From assembly GCF_030551255.1 (NCBI RefSeq), contig NZ_CP130630.1, positions 9,051,001 to 9,115,000 on the forward strand: DNA of 64,000 nucleotides. Direction: 5' to 3'. Origin of the DNA: Streptomyces sp. NL15-2K (GTDB taxonomy: Bacteria; Actinomycetota; Actinomycetes; Streptomycetales; Streptomycetaceae). Below are positions 42,374-50,829 of the stretch, in pieces (within the stretch, counting starts at the first letter, position 1; each line of letters opens with the position of its first letter). A program made the translations under genes and the position numbers. Under the pieces are notes generated by a model. The model had not been told where the DNA came from and made no database searches. It worked only from the letters and a program-made list of their open reading frames with translations.

Positions 42374-44803
42374 TCACGCGTGCCGTGGCGCGACCGCCGG
42401 ATTCCCGCCCCAGTGCGCCCCCGGCGGCATCTCCTCGCCCTTCATCAGGAAGGAGTCGGGGGCGAGGACGGCGCCGTCCCCCATCACGACGCCGTAGTGC
42501 ACCAGCGCGCCGACCTGGAGCGTGCAGCCGGCGCCGATCGTGATGTGCTCGGACTTGAAGGTGCCGTCCTCCTGGGAGTGGGCCTGCACCTTGGTGTGGG
42601 CGGCCAGCGTGCAGTCGTCGCCGATCGCGGTGAGCGTGCGCTCGGTGATGACGCAGCCGTCGTCGAAGACCCGGTGGCCCAGCCGGACGCCCAGCAGCCG
42701 CCAGACCACGTTCTTGAACGGCGTCCCGTTGAGCAGGACGAGGTGCCGGTCGGGCACCTTCCACAGCCGCTCGTGCCACCAGAAGGACGGCTCGTAGATC
42801 GAGCACAGCTGCGGCCGCAGCGGACGGAAACGGCCGATCAGCCGCTCCACCAGGACGTAGTAGCCGACGGTGAACAGCTGGCCCACGATCAGGGTGGCGC
42901 CGATCAGCAGGCCGCCGCCGAGGGTGCCTTCACCGCCGTGGAGATCGACGGCGGCGAAGCCGAGCACGGTGAGCGCGAACCAGTGCAGCCACCGGACGAA
43001 CAGGAACAGCCCCATCGAGCGCAGGTTGGAGCGGTTCTTCGCGGCCAGGCGGCGGCGCAGCTCGTCGCCCTCGCGGAGGTGGTCGAAGCGGCTGTCGCGC
43101 TCCACCGAGCGTGGGATCTCGAAGCAGGGCGAGCCGAGCAGGCCCACGTTCTCGCGGACCTCGCCGTCGAGCGGGACCATCACCTTGGTCGCCAGCAGAC
43201 AGTTGTCGCCGGTGCGGCCGCCCGCGGGGTAGACGATGTGGTTGCCGAGGAAGTTGCGCGGCCCGATCGTGGCGCGCGAGACGCGGAAGGACGTACCGGA
43301 GAAGTCGGCGTTGACGATCGACAGCCCGTCGGCGACCATCGTGCCGCTTCCCACGGTGGCCAGGTACGGCGTCTCGTGCCGCACCTCCGTGCCGAAGTTG
43401 GAGCCGGTCTGCTCGACGTGCGAGAGGTCGTAGCCGAGGGCCCGCAGGTAGGGGACGATGTACGAGCTGTCGCCGCACAGCCACTTGAAGAAGCGGATGT
43501 TGGTCAGGCGGGCGACGGCGCGCTGCACCGAGTAGTGGAAGCCGTAGAGCGGGTAGACCCGGTCGGGGCGCAGGAACGGTTTCAGCAGGCGCGGGAGCAG
43601 GGTCACCGCGGCGAGGCCGAGGACCACGTAGGCCGCGAACACGGCGAGGGACAGAGCGAGAGCCTCGGCGAGGAAGCGGGCCGTGGACATGTCCCGGGAG
43701 GCCGTGTCGAGCGCGGGCACGAGCGTGAGCAGCAGGTGGGCGCCCCCGACGGCGAGCGGGACGTACAGCAGGAGCGTCTGGAGCAGGGCGGCCAGGGCGT
43801 AGGCGGCCCTGCGGGCGGTCGAGCAGGGCGCCGGAGGGACCCGGACGTAGTCGACGTGGGTGGGCTGGGCGGGGGAGCCGTGCCATCGCTGCCCGGCCGG
43901 GACCGCGCGGCCGCCGTACAGGGCGGAGGAGTGGCCGAGCTGGGCGCCGTCGCCCATCGAGGTGCCGATGTCGAGGACGGTCTGCTCGCCGACGTGGACC
44001 CCGCTGCCGAGGGTGACGGGGCCGGTGCGGATCCGGCCGGCCAGCGCCTGGTAGCAGAGGAAGTGGCAGTCCTTGCGGATCAACGTGCCGGCGCCGACGG
44101 TCAGCAGGTCGGTGCAGACCGGCACCGAGCGGGAGAGGATCGTGACGCCCGCGCCGATCCGCGCGCCGAGCGCCCGCAGGTACAGCACGTACAGCGGGTT
44201 GCCGACGAACAGGATCATCGGGCTGGCGTGCAGCAGCGCCTTGACGGTCCAGAAACGGACGTAGGCCAGGCTCCAGACCGGGAATTCCGTCCGCCTCCAG
44301 CGGCCGACGAGCACCCATTTCGCCACCACCGGCAGCATGCAGGCGCCGACGAACAACGCGCCGCCGAAGACCACGGAGCGCGAGTAGACCCCGGCCGCAC
44401 CGTCGCCGCCGGACACCCATGCGTACCCCCGGGCAATGGCCGTCCCGGCGAGGAGGCAGTAGGCCGCGAAGACGGCGAACTGCAGGGTCCCGCACAGGAC
44501 ATGACGTGCCGTGCTGCCCGGCTCGGGGCGCTGTGCCGTGACCGCCGGCGTGGCACCGGCCGGCGTCTCGGCGAGCGCCGCCGCCAGCAGGCGGATCGTC
44601 GGATGGCCGTAGACGTCCTTCATGGACACCGACGGCAGATCGGGGCGTTTTCTGACCCGGGCGCAGAAATGGGCCATGACGAGCGAGTTGGCGCCGAGGT
44701 CGTCGAAGAAGTGGCTGTCGACCGGTATGTGTTCCCGGCGTACGACACCGGCCAGCACCTCGGCGAGAACGCTTTCGGTGCCGGCGCCGTGTTGTCCCCC
44801 CAC
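42374..44803 (-). CDS. Pls/PosA-type membrane NRPS half: carrier domain, transmembrane helices and tandem beta-helix domains
   Basis: 809 residues from a GTG with AAGGAG 6 nt upstream. A carrier domain comes first (about 10-80, FFDDLGANSLVMAHF with the Ser). Paired membrane helices follow (about 105-125 and 145-165), then hexapeptide-repeat left-handed beta-helix blocks (IGAGVTILSRSVPVCTDLLTVG...; later VGSGTMVADGLSIVNADFSG; last GDDCTLAAHTKVQAHSQEDG, quoted in part) separated by more helices. This is the layout of the C-terminal part of epsilon-poly-L-lysine synthetase, which joins amino acids without release. Here no adenylation domain is attached; it is encoded by the next gene, 30 bp downstream. 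Confidence 0.82.
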   Translation of the reverse strand: MGGQHGAGTESVLAEVLAGVVRREHIPVDSHFFDDLGANSLVMAHFCARVRKRPDLPSVSMKDVYGHPTIRLLAAALAETPAGATPAVTAQRPEPGSTARHVLCGTLQFAVFAAYCLLAGTAIARGYAWVSGGDGAAGVYSRSVVFGGALFVGACMLPVVAKWVLVGRWRRTEFPVWSLAYVRFWTVKALLHASPMILFVGNPLYVLYLRALGARIGAGVTILSRSVPVCTDLLTVGAGTLIRKDCHFLCYQALAGRIRTGPVTLGSGVHVGEQTVLDIGTSMGDGAQLGHSSALYGGRAVPAGQRWHGSPAQPTHVDYVRVPPAPCSTARRAAYALAALLQTLLLYVPLAVGGAHLLLTLVPALDTASRDMSTARFLAEALALSLAVFAAYVVLGLAAVTLLPRLLKPFLRPDRVYPLYGFHYSVQRAVARLTNIRFFKWLCGDSSYIVPYLRALGYDLSHVEQTGSNFGTEVRHETPYLATVGSGTMVADGLSIVNADFSGTSFRVSRATIGPRNFLGNHIVYPAGGRTGDNCLLATKVMVPLDGEVRENVGLLGSPCFEIPRSVERDSRFDHLREGDELRRRLAAKNRSNLRSMGLFLFVRWLHWFALTVLGFAAVDLHGGEGTLGGGLLIGATLIVGQLFTVGYYVLVERLIGRFRPLRPQLCSIYEPSFWWHERLWKVPDRHLVLLNGTPFKNVVWRLLGVRLGHRVFDDGCVITERTLTAIGDDCTLAAHTKVQAHSQEDGTFKSEHITIGAGCTLQVGALVHYGVVMGDGAVLAPDSFLMKGEEMPPGAHWGGNPAVAPRHA

Positions 44804-45212
44804 GGGCGCTCCTTGATGGTGTTCCTGATGCGTCGAACATGAAATGAGAGAAAAGAAACAAGAGGAGAATGTGATGCCCGCGAGAAAGGAGTGGAGGTGC
44901 TATGTATACGGCTCAAATTCTTTCGGCACGTTCATGAACGGTTCAAGGGTGTTTCGGTCATTGACGCTTTTACGACGGCGCACGCCGAACCGATCATCTC
45001 GACGCATGGTTCCGCTTTCCGTGCGACCGGGGAGCTCACCGAAATACCGGTGTAATGCGCTGGCGCCGGTTCCGTTTTCCGCTGCCGAACATTTCGGCCA
45101 ACGCGGACATGACAGAAAAATGGTTCGATTTACACTCGAGCGAGTGGACGCATTCACGAGGAACGGGCACCGGGAGATGAGCGCGGCCAGGCACGACGGC
45201 TACCGTTGGGTC
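44804..45212. other. 409-bp divergent control region with a lower-GC patch and palindrome
   Basis: Between the Pls-like operon and the YihY gene. GC drops sharply at 44835-44945. A perfect 12-bp palindrome CGTTCATGAACG lies at 44929-44940, with nearby inverted GGTTCAAGG. TATACAT-like hexamers on the minus strand near 44905 could be the operon's -10. A plus-strand frame is open across much of it, but codon use is not Streptomyces-like before 45177. Confidence 0.45.
44929..44940. promoter_or_regulatory. 12-bp perfect palindrome, candidate operator of the diaminopropionate operon
   Basis: CGTTCATGAACG, fully symmetric, in the low-GC patch about 126 bp upstream of the GTG of the Pls-like gene and about 270 bp upstream of YihY. 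Position and symmetry suggest a regulator site; nothing else supports it. Confidence 0.3.
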
Positions 45213-46355
45213 GTGCAGCCAGCAAGTGAATCCCCTCAGCCGTCCGTCGGCCGCCTCCATCGGGCGCGTGCCCTCTACCGGAACGTCTCGAAGCGCAGGA
45301 CCGCCTGGCTGCTGCTCAAGGACACCGTCAACTCGTGCATCGAGTACCGCATTCTGGGCCTCGCGGCCGAGGCCGCGTTCTTCACCCTGCTGTCCGTGCC
45401 GCCGCTGCTGCTCAGCATGATCGGGCTGCTCGGCTACGTCGACGACTGGACCGGCGCCGACACCATCGCGAGCCTGGAGACCAACATCCTGGAGGCCTCG
45501 CGCACGGTCCTGTCCGACAAGGGCGTGACGCAGATCGCCGAGCCGATCCTGCACGACGCCATGAAGGGCGGCCGGCCCGACGTCATCTCCATCGGCTTCC
45601 TGTTCGCCCTGTGGTCCGGCTCCCGCGCGGTGAACGTCTTCATAGACACCATCACCGTGATGTACGGCCTCGACGGCGTCCGGGGCATCGTGAAGACCCG
45701 CCTGATGGCCTTCCTGCTCTTCATCGTGGCGCTGCTGATCGGCTCGATCGTGCTGCCGCTGATGGTGGCGGGGCCGGACGCGGTCGTGGACATCGTGCCG
45801 TGGTCGACGACCGTCGTACAGGTGCTCTACTGGCCCGTCGTCATCGTGCTGTCCATCGTCTTCCTGACGACGCTGTACCACGTGTCCGTGCCTGTGCGCT
45901 CCCCGTGGATCGAGGACGTGCCCGGCGCGCTGGTCGCCCTCGGCATGTGGGTGCTCGGCAGCTTCCTGCTGCGCATCTACCTCACCAGCACCGTCGAGGG
46001 CCCCACCATCTACGGCTCCCTCGCCGCCCCCGTCGCCGTACTGCTGTGGATCGGCGTGTCCGCCTTCGCCGTCCTCGTCGGGGCCGCCGTCAACGCCGCC
46101 ATCGACCGGGTCTGGCCGGCCGCCGCCACGGCCGCGGCCCGCGACGCCAACGAACGCCTGCGCGAGGCACAGGTCGCCGAGTACGTCGCCCGAGCGGCCG
46201 CGGCACGGGAGGCCGACCCCGACGACCCGGACATGCCGTCGGAGTTCCCGGAGCGGTGGTCGCGGTTTTTGCCGCCGGAGGATGTGACGTCGCGACTACG
46301 CCCTCCGGCGAAGAACGGAACCAAGCAAGGGGACAATTCAGCGCCGGGTGAGTAA
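45213..46355 (+). CDS. YihY/BrkB-family inner membrane protein
   Basis: 380 residues from the GTG at 45213, chosen because TACCGT (45201-45206) lies 6 nt upstream in leaderless fashion; an ATG at 45177 is an alternative. Six or more membrane helices with the family signatures LLKDTVNSCIEYRILGLAAEAAFFTLLSVPPLLLSMIGLLGY (quoted in part) and FLFALWSGSRAVNVFIDTITVMYGL. The C-terminal 60 residues are charged and cytoplasmic. Family members were once called ribonuclease BN; the true role is unknown, perhaps envelope transport. Confidence 0.88.
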   Translation: MQPASESPQPSVGRLHRARALYRNVSKRRTAWLLLKDTVNSCIEYRILGLAAEAAFFTLLSVPPLLLSMIGLLGYVDDWTGADTIASLETNILEASRTVLSDKGVTQIAEPILHDAMKGGRPDVISIGFLFALWSGSRAVNVFIDTITVMYGLDGVRGIVKTRLMAFLLFIVALLIGSIVLPLMVAGPDAVVDIVPWSTTVVQVLYWPVVIVLSIVFLTTLYHVSVPVRSPWIEDVPGALVALGMWVLGSFLLRIYLTSTVEGPTIYGSLAAPVAVLLWIGVSAFAVLVGAAVNAAIDRVWPAAATAAARDANERLREAQVAEYVARAAAAREADPDDPDMPSEFPERWSRFLPPEDVTSRLRPPAKNGTKQGDNSAPGE

Positions 46356-46382
46356 ATGTCCCTCAGGGGCGAGCGCTTCCCG

Positions 46383-47243
46383 CTACCCCTCCCACGTCCC
46401 CTCCGCCGCGGCCTCCCGCGCGAAGTCGGTGAAGTCCCGTGCCTCACGCCCAAGCACCTGACGCACAGCGTCGGTGACATGCGCGTTACGCCCATCCAGC
46501 GTGCTCTCGAACACCTCCACCAACGCCTCCACCTCCTCCGCCGGCACCCCGAACTCGGCCAGCGTCTCCCCATACGCCCGCACCGGAACCGGCGTATAGA
46601 CAAACTTCCTGCCGACCGCCTCCGAGATCTCCCCGACCGCCTCCCGCCAGGTCAGCGACCGCGCCCCCGTGACCTCCAGCGTCCGCCCCACATACCGGTC
46701 CCCGGACCTCAGCACCGCCACCACGACATCCGCGATGTCCCGCACATCGACGAACGGCTCCCGCACCTCACCGCCCGGGAACACCAGCTCCCCCTGCCGC
46801 AGCCCCTCCACCAGCGGACCCTCGCTGAAGTTCTGCATGAACCACGAGGCCCGTACGACCGTCCAGTCCGCGCCCGACGACTTCAGCGCCTCCTCGGCCG
46901 GCACCGCGAGCTCCGCGCCGCGCGCCGACAGCAGCACCAGCCGTCGTACCCCGAGCCCGACCGCCTCCCGGGCGAGGGCCCCGACCGCCTCGGCGGCCGC
47001 GGGGGCGCCGACGTCGGACGGGTACACGAGGTACGCCGCGTCGGCGCCCCGCAGGGTCTGCGCCCACGTCGTCGGGTCCTGCCAGTCGAAGCCCCGGGCG
47101 CGGGACGCGGGCCGCACCGTGAGTCCCGCCGCCGCGGCGGCCCGGGCCACGCGACCGCCCGTACGCCCCGAGGCGCCGGTCACCACCACCGTCATGTCCT
47201 GAGTGTTCGCCGTGTCCACCGTGATCTGCGTGTTTTCCGTCAT
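46383..47243 (-). CDS. NmrA-like/NAD(P)-binding short-chain oxidoreductase
   Basis: 286 residues from the ATG at 47243; the ribosome site is too close, so the next ATG (before TVVVTGASGRTGG) is also possible. The Rossmann dinucleotide motif VVVTGASGRTGGRVA is near residue 18. DAAYLVYPSDVG, LLSARGAELA and RASWFMQNFSEG are as in NmrA/QOR2-like quinone oxidoreductases that bind NAD(P)H. It is divergent from an AraC regulator that probably controls it. Confidence 0.85.
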   Translation of the reverse strand: MTENTQITVDTANTQDMTVVVTGASGRTGGRVARAAAAAGLTVRPASRARGFDWQDPTTWAQTLRGADAAYLVYPSDVGAPAAAEAVGALAREAVGLGVRRLVLLSARGAELAVPAEEALKSSGADWTVVRASWFMQNFSEGPLVEGLRQGELVFPGGEVREPFVDVRDIADVVVAVLRSGDRYVGRTLEVTGARSLTWREAVGEISEAVGRKFVYTPVPVRAYGETLAEFGVPAEEVEALVEVFESTLDGRNAHVTDAVRQVLGREARDFTDFAREAAAEGTWEG

Positions 47244-47323
47244 GCCTCCAGTCAACGGCGGCCCGCCCCAACAGCCCATCGCTGAACGGCTCATTCCCAT
47301 ACGCGCGCGTCTACGCTGGCATC

Positions 47324-48295
47324 ATGGACGCTCCCCCACGCTCGAATGCGCTCACGCGGGGGGACCCCCTTGCAGGCCTCCTGGAGGGCCCTCGCGCACG
47401 AGGCGCCTTCATGATCCGCGCGTGTTTCGAGCCGCCGTGGGCCGTGCGCGTGGAGGACCGGGCTCCGCTGACGGTCATGCTCCTGGTCCGCGGCGACGCC
47501 TGGATCGTCCCGGACACGGGGGAGCGGGTCCGGCTGCGGGCCGGCGACCTCGCCATCGCGCGCGGCCCGGCCCCGTACACCTGCGCCGACGACCCGGACA
47601 CGGCCCCGCAGGCGCTGATCCTGCCGGGCGGCGTCTGCAGCTACCCCGACGGCCGGGACCTGAACGGCTCCATGGACCTCGGTGTCCGCACCTGGGGCGA
47701 CCGGCTGGACGGCTCCACGGTGGTGCTGATCGGTACGTACCAGATGGAGGGCGAGATCAACGGCCGGCTGCTGGACGCGCTGCCGCCGCTGCTCACCCTC
47801 ACCAGCGACGTGTGGCAGTGCCCGCTCACCCCGCTCCTGACGGAGGAGATCGTGCGGGACGAGCCGGGCCAGGAGGTCGTCCTGGACCGGCTGCTCGACC
47901 TGCTGGTCATCGCCGCGCTCAGGGCCTGGTTCTCCCGCCCCGAGGCGGAACCGCCCGCCTGGTACGCGGCGCTCGCGGACCCGGTGGTCGGCCGCGTGCT
48001 GCGCCTGGTGCAGGACGATCCCGCCCACCCCTGGACGGTGGCCTCGCTCGCCACCAAGGCCGGGGTGTCCCGGGCCGCGCTGGCCCGCCGCTTCACGGAC
48101 CTCGTGGGCGAGCCCCCGATGACGTACCTCACCGGCTGGCGCCTCGCCCTCGCCGCGGACCGGCTGCGCGACACGGACGACACCCTGGACGCGATCGCCC
48201 GCCAGGTGGGGTACGGCAGTGCGTTCGCCCTGTCCAGCGCGTTCAAGCGGGTGTACGGGGTGAGCCCGCAGGAGCATCGGACGCGGGCGGCGTAG
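47324..48295 (+). CDS. AraC-family regulator with cupin sensor domain
   Basis: 323 residues. An N-terminal cupin_6-type domain (about 15-185; [18 protein letters not shown] and [16 protein letters not shown]) is followed by two AraC helix-turn-helix motifs ([40 protein letters not shown]). TACGCT at 47312-47317 is 6 nt before the ATG, so it is probably leaderless. Residues 3-15 ([13 protein letters not shown]) are encoded by a 39-bp dispersed repeat and look like an insertion after Met-Asp. Likely controls the divergent NmrA-like gene. Confidence 0.9.
   Translation: MDAPPRSNALTRGDPLAGLLEGPRARGAFMIRACFEPPWAVRVEDRAPLTVMLLVRGDAWIVPDTGERVRLRAGDLAIARGPAPYTCADDPDTAPQALILPGGVCSYPDGRDLNGSMDLGVRTWGDRLDGSTVVLIGTYQMEGEINGRLLDALPPLLTLTSDVWQCPLTPLLTEEIVRDEPGQEVVLDRLLDLLVIAALRAWFSRPEAEPPAWYAALADPVVGRVLRLVQDDPAHPWTVASLATKAGVSRAALARRFTDLVGEPPMTYLTGWRLALAADRLRDTDDTLDAIARQVGYGSAFALSSAFKRVYGVSPQEHRTRAA
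47330..47368 (+). repeat. 39-bp dispersed palindromic repeat, copy 2 (inside the AraC regulator gene)
   Basis: GCTCCCCCACGCTCGAATGC continues to GCGGGGGGACCCC. It is similar in length and sequence to the repeat at 40279-40317 read on the other strand. It adds 13 codons right after the second codon of the regulator gene. Confidence 0.6.
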
Positions 48296-48305
48296 CCTGG
48301 CGTAC

Positions 48306-48995
48306 GTGTACGCGGAGAGGCCTTCCCGACTGGCGGGCGCGGTCGTGTGGACGAACACCCCGTCCGGTGCCGGCCCGGGACGCGTCCTGCCCGACGGCTG
48401 CATGGACCTGCTGTGGAATGAGGGACGGCTGCTCGTCGCCGGGCCCGACACGCGCGCGTACGTCACCCAGGGCGACCCGAGCAGCTGGGCGGGCGTCCGT
48501 TTCCACCCGGGCACCGCACCCGCGCTGCTGGGCGTGCCCGCGCACGAACTGCGCGACCGGCGGGTGGACTTGGCCGACCTGCGCCCGGCCCCGGAGGTGC
48601 GGCGCCTCACCGCGCGGGTGAACGCGGCCGCCGACCCGGCGGGCGGGCTCGAAGAGGTGGCGCTGCGGTGGGTCTCCGGCGCCGAACCCCTCGACCCGCT
48701 GCTGCGGCACCTCGTGGCCGCCCTCGACGCGGGCCGTCCCGTCGCCGCGACCGCCGACGAACTCGGCCTGGGTGCCCGTCAGTTGCACCGCCGCTCACTG
48801 GCCGCCTTCGGCTACGGCCCCAAGACGCTGGCCCGGGTCCTGCGACTGCAGCGCGCCCTCGCCCTGGCCCGCGCCGGGGTGCCCTTCGCGGACACGGCGG
48901 CGCGGACCGGGTTCGCCGACCAGGCCCATCTGGCCCGGGACGTACGGGAGTTGGCGGGCCTGCCGTTGCGCGAGCTACTGGCCCGCACCGGGTAG
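48306..48995 (+). CDS. AraC-family regulator with DUF6597-like N-terminus
   Basis: 229 residues from the GTG at 48306; TAGCCT (48293-48298), which includes the stop of the preceding gene, is 7 nt upstream and suggests leaderless start. The N-terminal half ([44 protein letters not shown], quoted in part) is the sensor type found in this AraC subgroup. The C-terminus has an AraC DNA-binding domain ([35 protein letters not shown], quoted in part). Target unknown; the convergent VOC gene is a candidate. Confidence 0.87.
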   Translation: MYAERPSRLAGAVVWTNTPSGAGPGRVLPDGCMDLLWNEGRLLVAGPDTRAYVTQGDPSSWAGVRFHPGTAPALLGVPAHELRDRRVDLADLRPAPEVRRLTARVNAAADPAGGLEEVALRWVSGAEPLDPLLRHLVAALDAGRPVAATADELGLGARQLHRRSLAAFGYGPKTLARVLRLQRALALARAGVPFADTAARTGFADQAHLARDVRELAGLPLRELLARTG

Positions 48996-49379
48996 CGGCG
49001 CGAACAGGTCGACGCCGTTGCCGTCCGGGTCGAGCAGGCTCGCGTACCGCTGTCCCCAGTCGGCGTCCCACGGCTTGAGCTCGCCGTGGTACCCGGCGCC
49101 CACCATCTCCTCGTACACGGAGTCGACCTCGGACGGGCTCTCGCACAGCAGAGCCAGCGCGGTGCGCCCGCCCCCGGTCGGCGGCTGCCACTGAGGCATG
49201 AACGAGCGGACGATCTCCTCGCTGTCGAGCATCAGCCGCAGCCCGCCCGGCAGTTCGGCCTCGGCGTGCGGCTGCTCCTCGGCGCCCTCGGGGAAGGCGA
49301 ATCCGAGGCGGCGGTAGAAGGTGACGGAGGCGGCCATGTCGGAGGCCACCATGCCGATCGCATCGAATCGTGGAGTCAT
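48975..49379 (-). CDS. VOC-family protein
   Basis: 134 residues from the ATG at 49379, 6 nt after TACGGT on the coding strand (leaderless pattern). The VOC fold is clear: [24 protein letters not shown] near the start and [18 protein letters not shown] at the end with the conserved metal-ligand position Asp-x-Phe. The 3' end overlaps the AraC gene by 21 bp. Genes of this kind often sit beside AraC regulators of this type; substrate unknown. Confidence 0.85.
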   Translation of the reverse strand: MTPRFDAIGMVASDMAASVTFYRRLGFAFPEGAEEQPHAEAELPGGLRLMLDSEEIVRSFMPQWQPPTGGGRTALALLCESPSEVDSVYEEMVGAGYHGELKPWDADWGQRYASLLDPDGNGVDLFAPLPGAGQ

Positions 49380-49472
49380 GCGGCCACCGTAGGCAGGGGC
49401 GCGCGGACCCGTCTTGAAGAAAACGGACGTCTCCCGCCGCTCACCCGAACGTCCGCTCATCCGAACGTCCGC

Positions 49473-50105
49473 TCACCCGAACTTCACGGGCCCGTTCGGT
49501 GAGTCCACCGTGAAGGAGATCCCGACCGGCCCGGTGGTGAGGGTGAGCGAGGTGCCGACGGCGGACAGCAGGGGACGGATCTCGTCCGGGTCGGGGGCGC
49601 TCGCGGACACCGCCAGCAGGGGAGTGGCCGGCAAGCCCGACGCGGTCGGATGGGCTGAGGCACTCCAGTCGATGAGGAACGGCACCAGGCCCGAGGGATG
49701 CGCCATGTCCCCGTCGGTCAGGCGCCACCGCAGGAGGGTGCCGTCCGGTCTGCGGCGGCTCATCGGGTGCACGTGGCCGGGGTCGTAGCCCTGCGCCCGG
49801 GCCGCTGCGACCGCCGCGTCCAGATCGGGCGGACTGATCGCCCACGTCACCGTCCGGGGCCCGGAGAGAGCGTCGACGTCGAAGGGACGCGGCTGCCCGG
49901 GCGCGGTCTGCTCCGGATCGGGCCCGATGATCTCCAGGTAACTGCTGCCCCCCAGGGACACCAGATGATTCCGGGTGCCCAGACCGACGTGCACACCGCC
50001 GGGAGCGGGCGTCACACCGGTGCGCCGGGCGAAGTCGGCGACCGTCGCCGCCAGATCGGGGGTCGCGAGGACGAGGTGGTCCAGCAGCGCGGGGATGGCA
50101 TTCAT
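49473..50105 (-). CDS. VOC-family protein (glyoxalase-like domain 3)
   Basis: 210 residues. LLDHLVLATPDLAATVADFA at the start and LGTRNHLVSLGGSSYLEIIGPD near 43-64 (quoted in part) are typical of the PF13468 glyoxalase-like family. A Pro-rich middle and the SVTLxTGPVGISFTVDSPNGPV-like C-terminus complete it. Unknown substrate. No operon partner: neighbours are separated by terminators or gaps. Confidence 0.82.
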   Translation of the reverse strand: MNAIPALLDHLVLATPDLAATVADFARRTGVTPAPGGVHVGLGTRNHLVSLGGSSYLEIIGPDPEQTAPGQPRPFDVDALSGPRTVTWAISPPDLDAAVAAARAQGYDPGHVHPMSRRRPDGTLLRWRLTDGDMAHPSGLVPFLIDWSASAHPTASGLPATPLLAVSASAPDPDEIRPLLSAVGTSLTLTTGPVGISFTVDSPNGPVKFG

Positions 50106-50155
50106 GGCGGCCGAGGCTACGCGCTACGCGCTGAGGGTGTACACGCACCGGTATG

Positions 50156-50201
50156 GATCGGGGTCGCGGGGGACCTGCAGCACATCCCCGCGACCTCGAT
50201 C
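50156..50201 (-). terminator. 16-bp hairpin terminator after the Zn-ribbon protein gene
   Basis: Arms 50156-50171 and 50186-50201 pair with a single G-T type mismatch around a 14-nt loop. It lies 13 bp beyond the stop of the minus-strand gene ending at 50214. Confidence 0.75.
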
Positions 50202-50213
50202 TGTTGCGATGTT

Positions 50214-50759
50214 TCAGTGAACGACGACGCCGCTGCTGTCCACCCTGTTGACCGCCGCGCACGACGGACAGCGCACCGCCGTGACGTTCTGGTAGCGCAC
50301 GCCGTCGTACCACTCGTGGGAACACTTCCCGCACTGGACCGTGACGACGAAGTTGTCGCCCCGCCCTCGGGCGGCCCCGATGACCCCGGTCGTGTTCGCG
50401 ACGGAGACGAGCCGGCCTGGACATTCCGCGCGCGTGATGTCCAGTTGCCACGGCAACAGCTGTTCCAGGTACAGGCCGTCGATGTCCTTGCCCCAGTTGC
50501 CCTGGGGCGTCTCGACGACGTAGTAGAAGAGCTCCTGCGTGACCTCGTGTTCCTCCAGCAGGTACCGCTTGGCCTTCTCGGTGTCGTTGCCTCGGAAGAC
50601 GATGTACTGCGCGTTCCCCTTTCTGAGGCTGCTGTAGCCGGGTTCCAGACCCGCCGCCGCGGCCCTCTCCTGGGCCGCGTCGGCCTCTTCCCTGTTCGCG
50701 TAGACCAGCATCGGTCCCGTTGTGTCGTCGCTGGTCCGACGCCGCTTGAACCAACCCAT
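50214..50759 (-). CDS. Unknown protein with C-terminal zinc ribbon
   Basis: 181 residues from the ATG at 50759 (GAAGGTGG upstream). Residues 15-70 look like a small alpha/beta domain (PMLVYANREEADAAQERAAAAG, QYIVFRGNDTEKAKRYL). The C-terminal part has CGKCSHEWYDGVRYQNVTAVRCPSCAAV (quoted in part), a classic two-pair zinc ribbon near 142-172. No known family recognised; a nucleic-acid or protein-binding role is plausible but unproven. Confidence 0.65.
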   Translation of the reverse strand: MGWFKRRRTSDDTTGPMLVYANREEADAAQERAAAAGLEPGYSSLRKGNAQYIVFRGNDTEKAKRYLLEEHEVTQELFYYVVETPQGNWGKDIDGLYLEQLLPWQLDITRAECPGRLVSVANTTGVIGAARGRGDNFVVTVQCGKCSHEWYDGVRYQNVTAVRCPSCAAVNRVDSSGVVVH

Positions 50760-50829
50760 CCGTCCACCTTCGAGCGTGCCCGACAAGGCCGTGATCGTAC
50801 GGCCGTGCCCGTGGGAGGGGTCCCGACCT

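Noticed and set aside
44844..45176. N-terminal extension of the YihY gene back to 44844
   Set aside because: The frame is open by chance through the low-GC patch; codon use is unlike Streptomyces genes and family members start near the later GTG.
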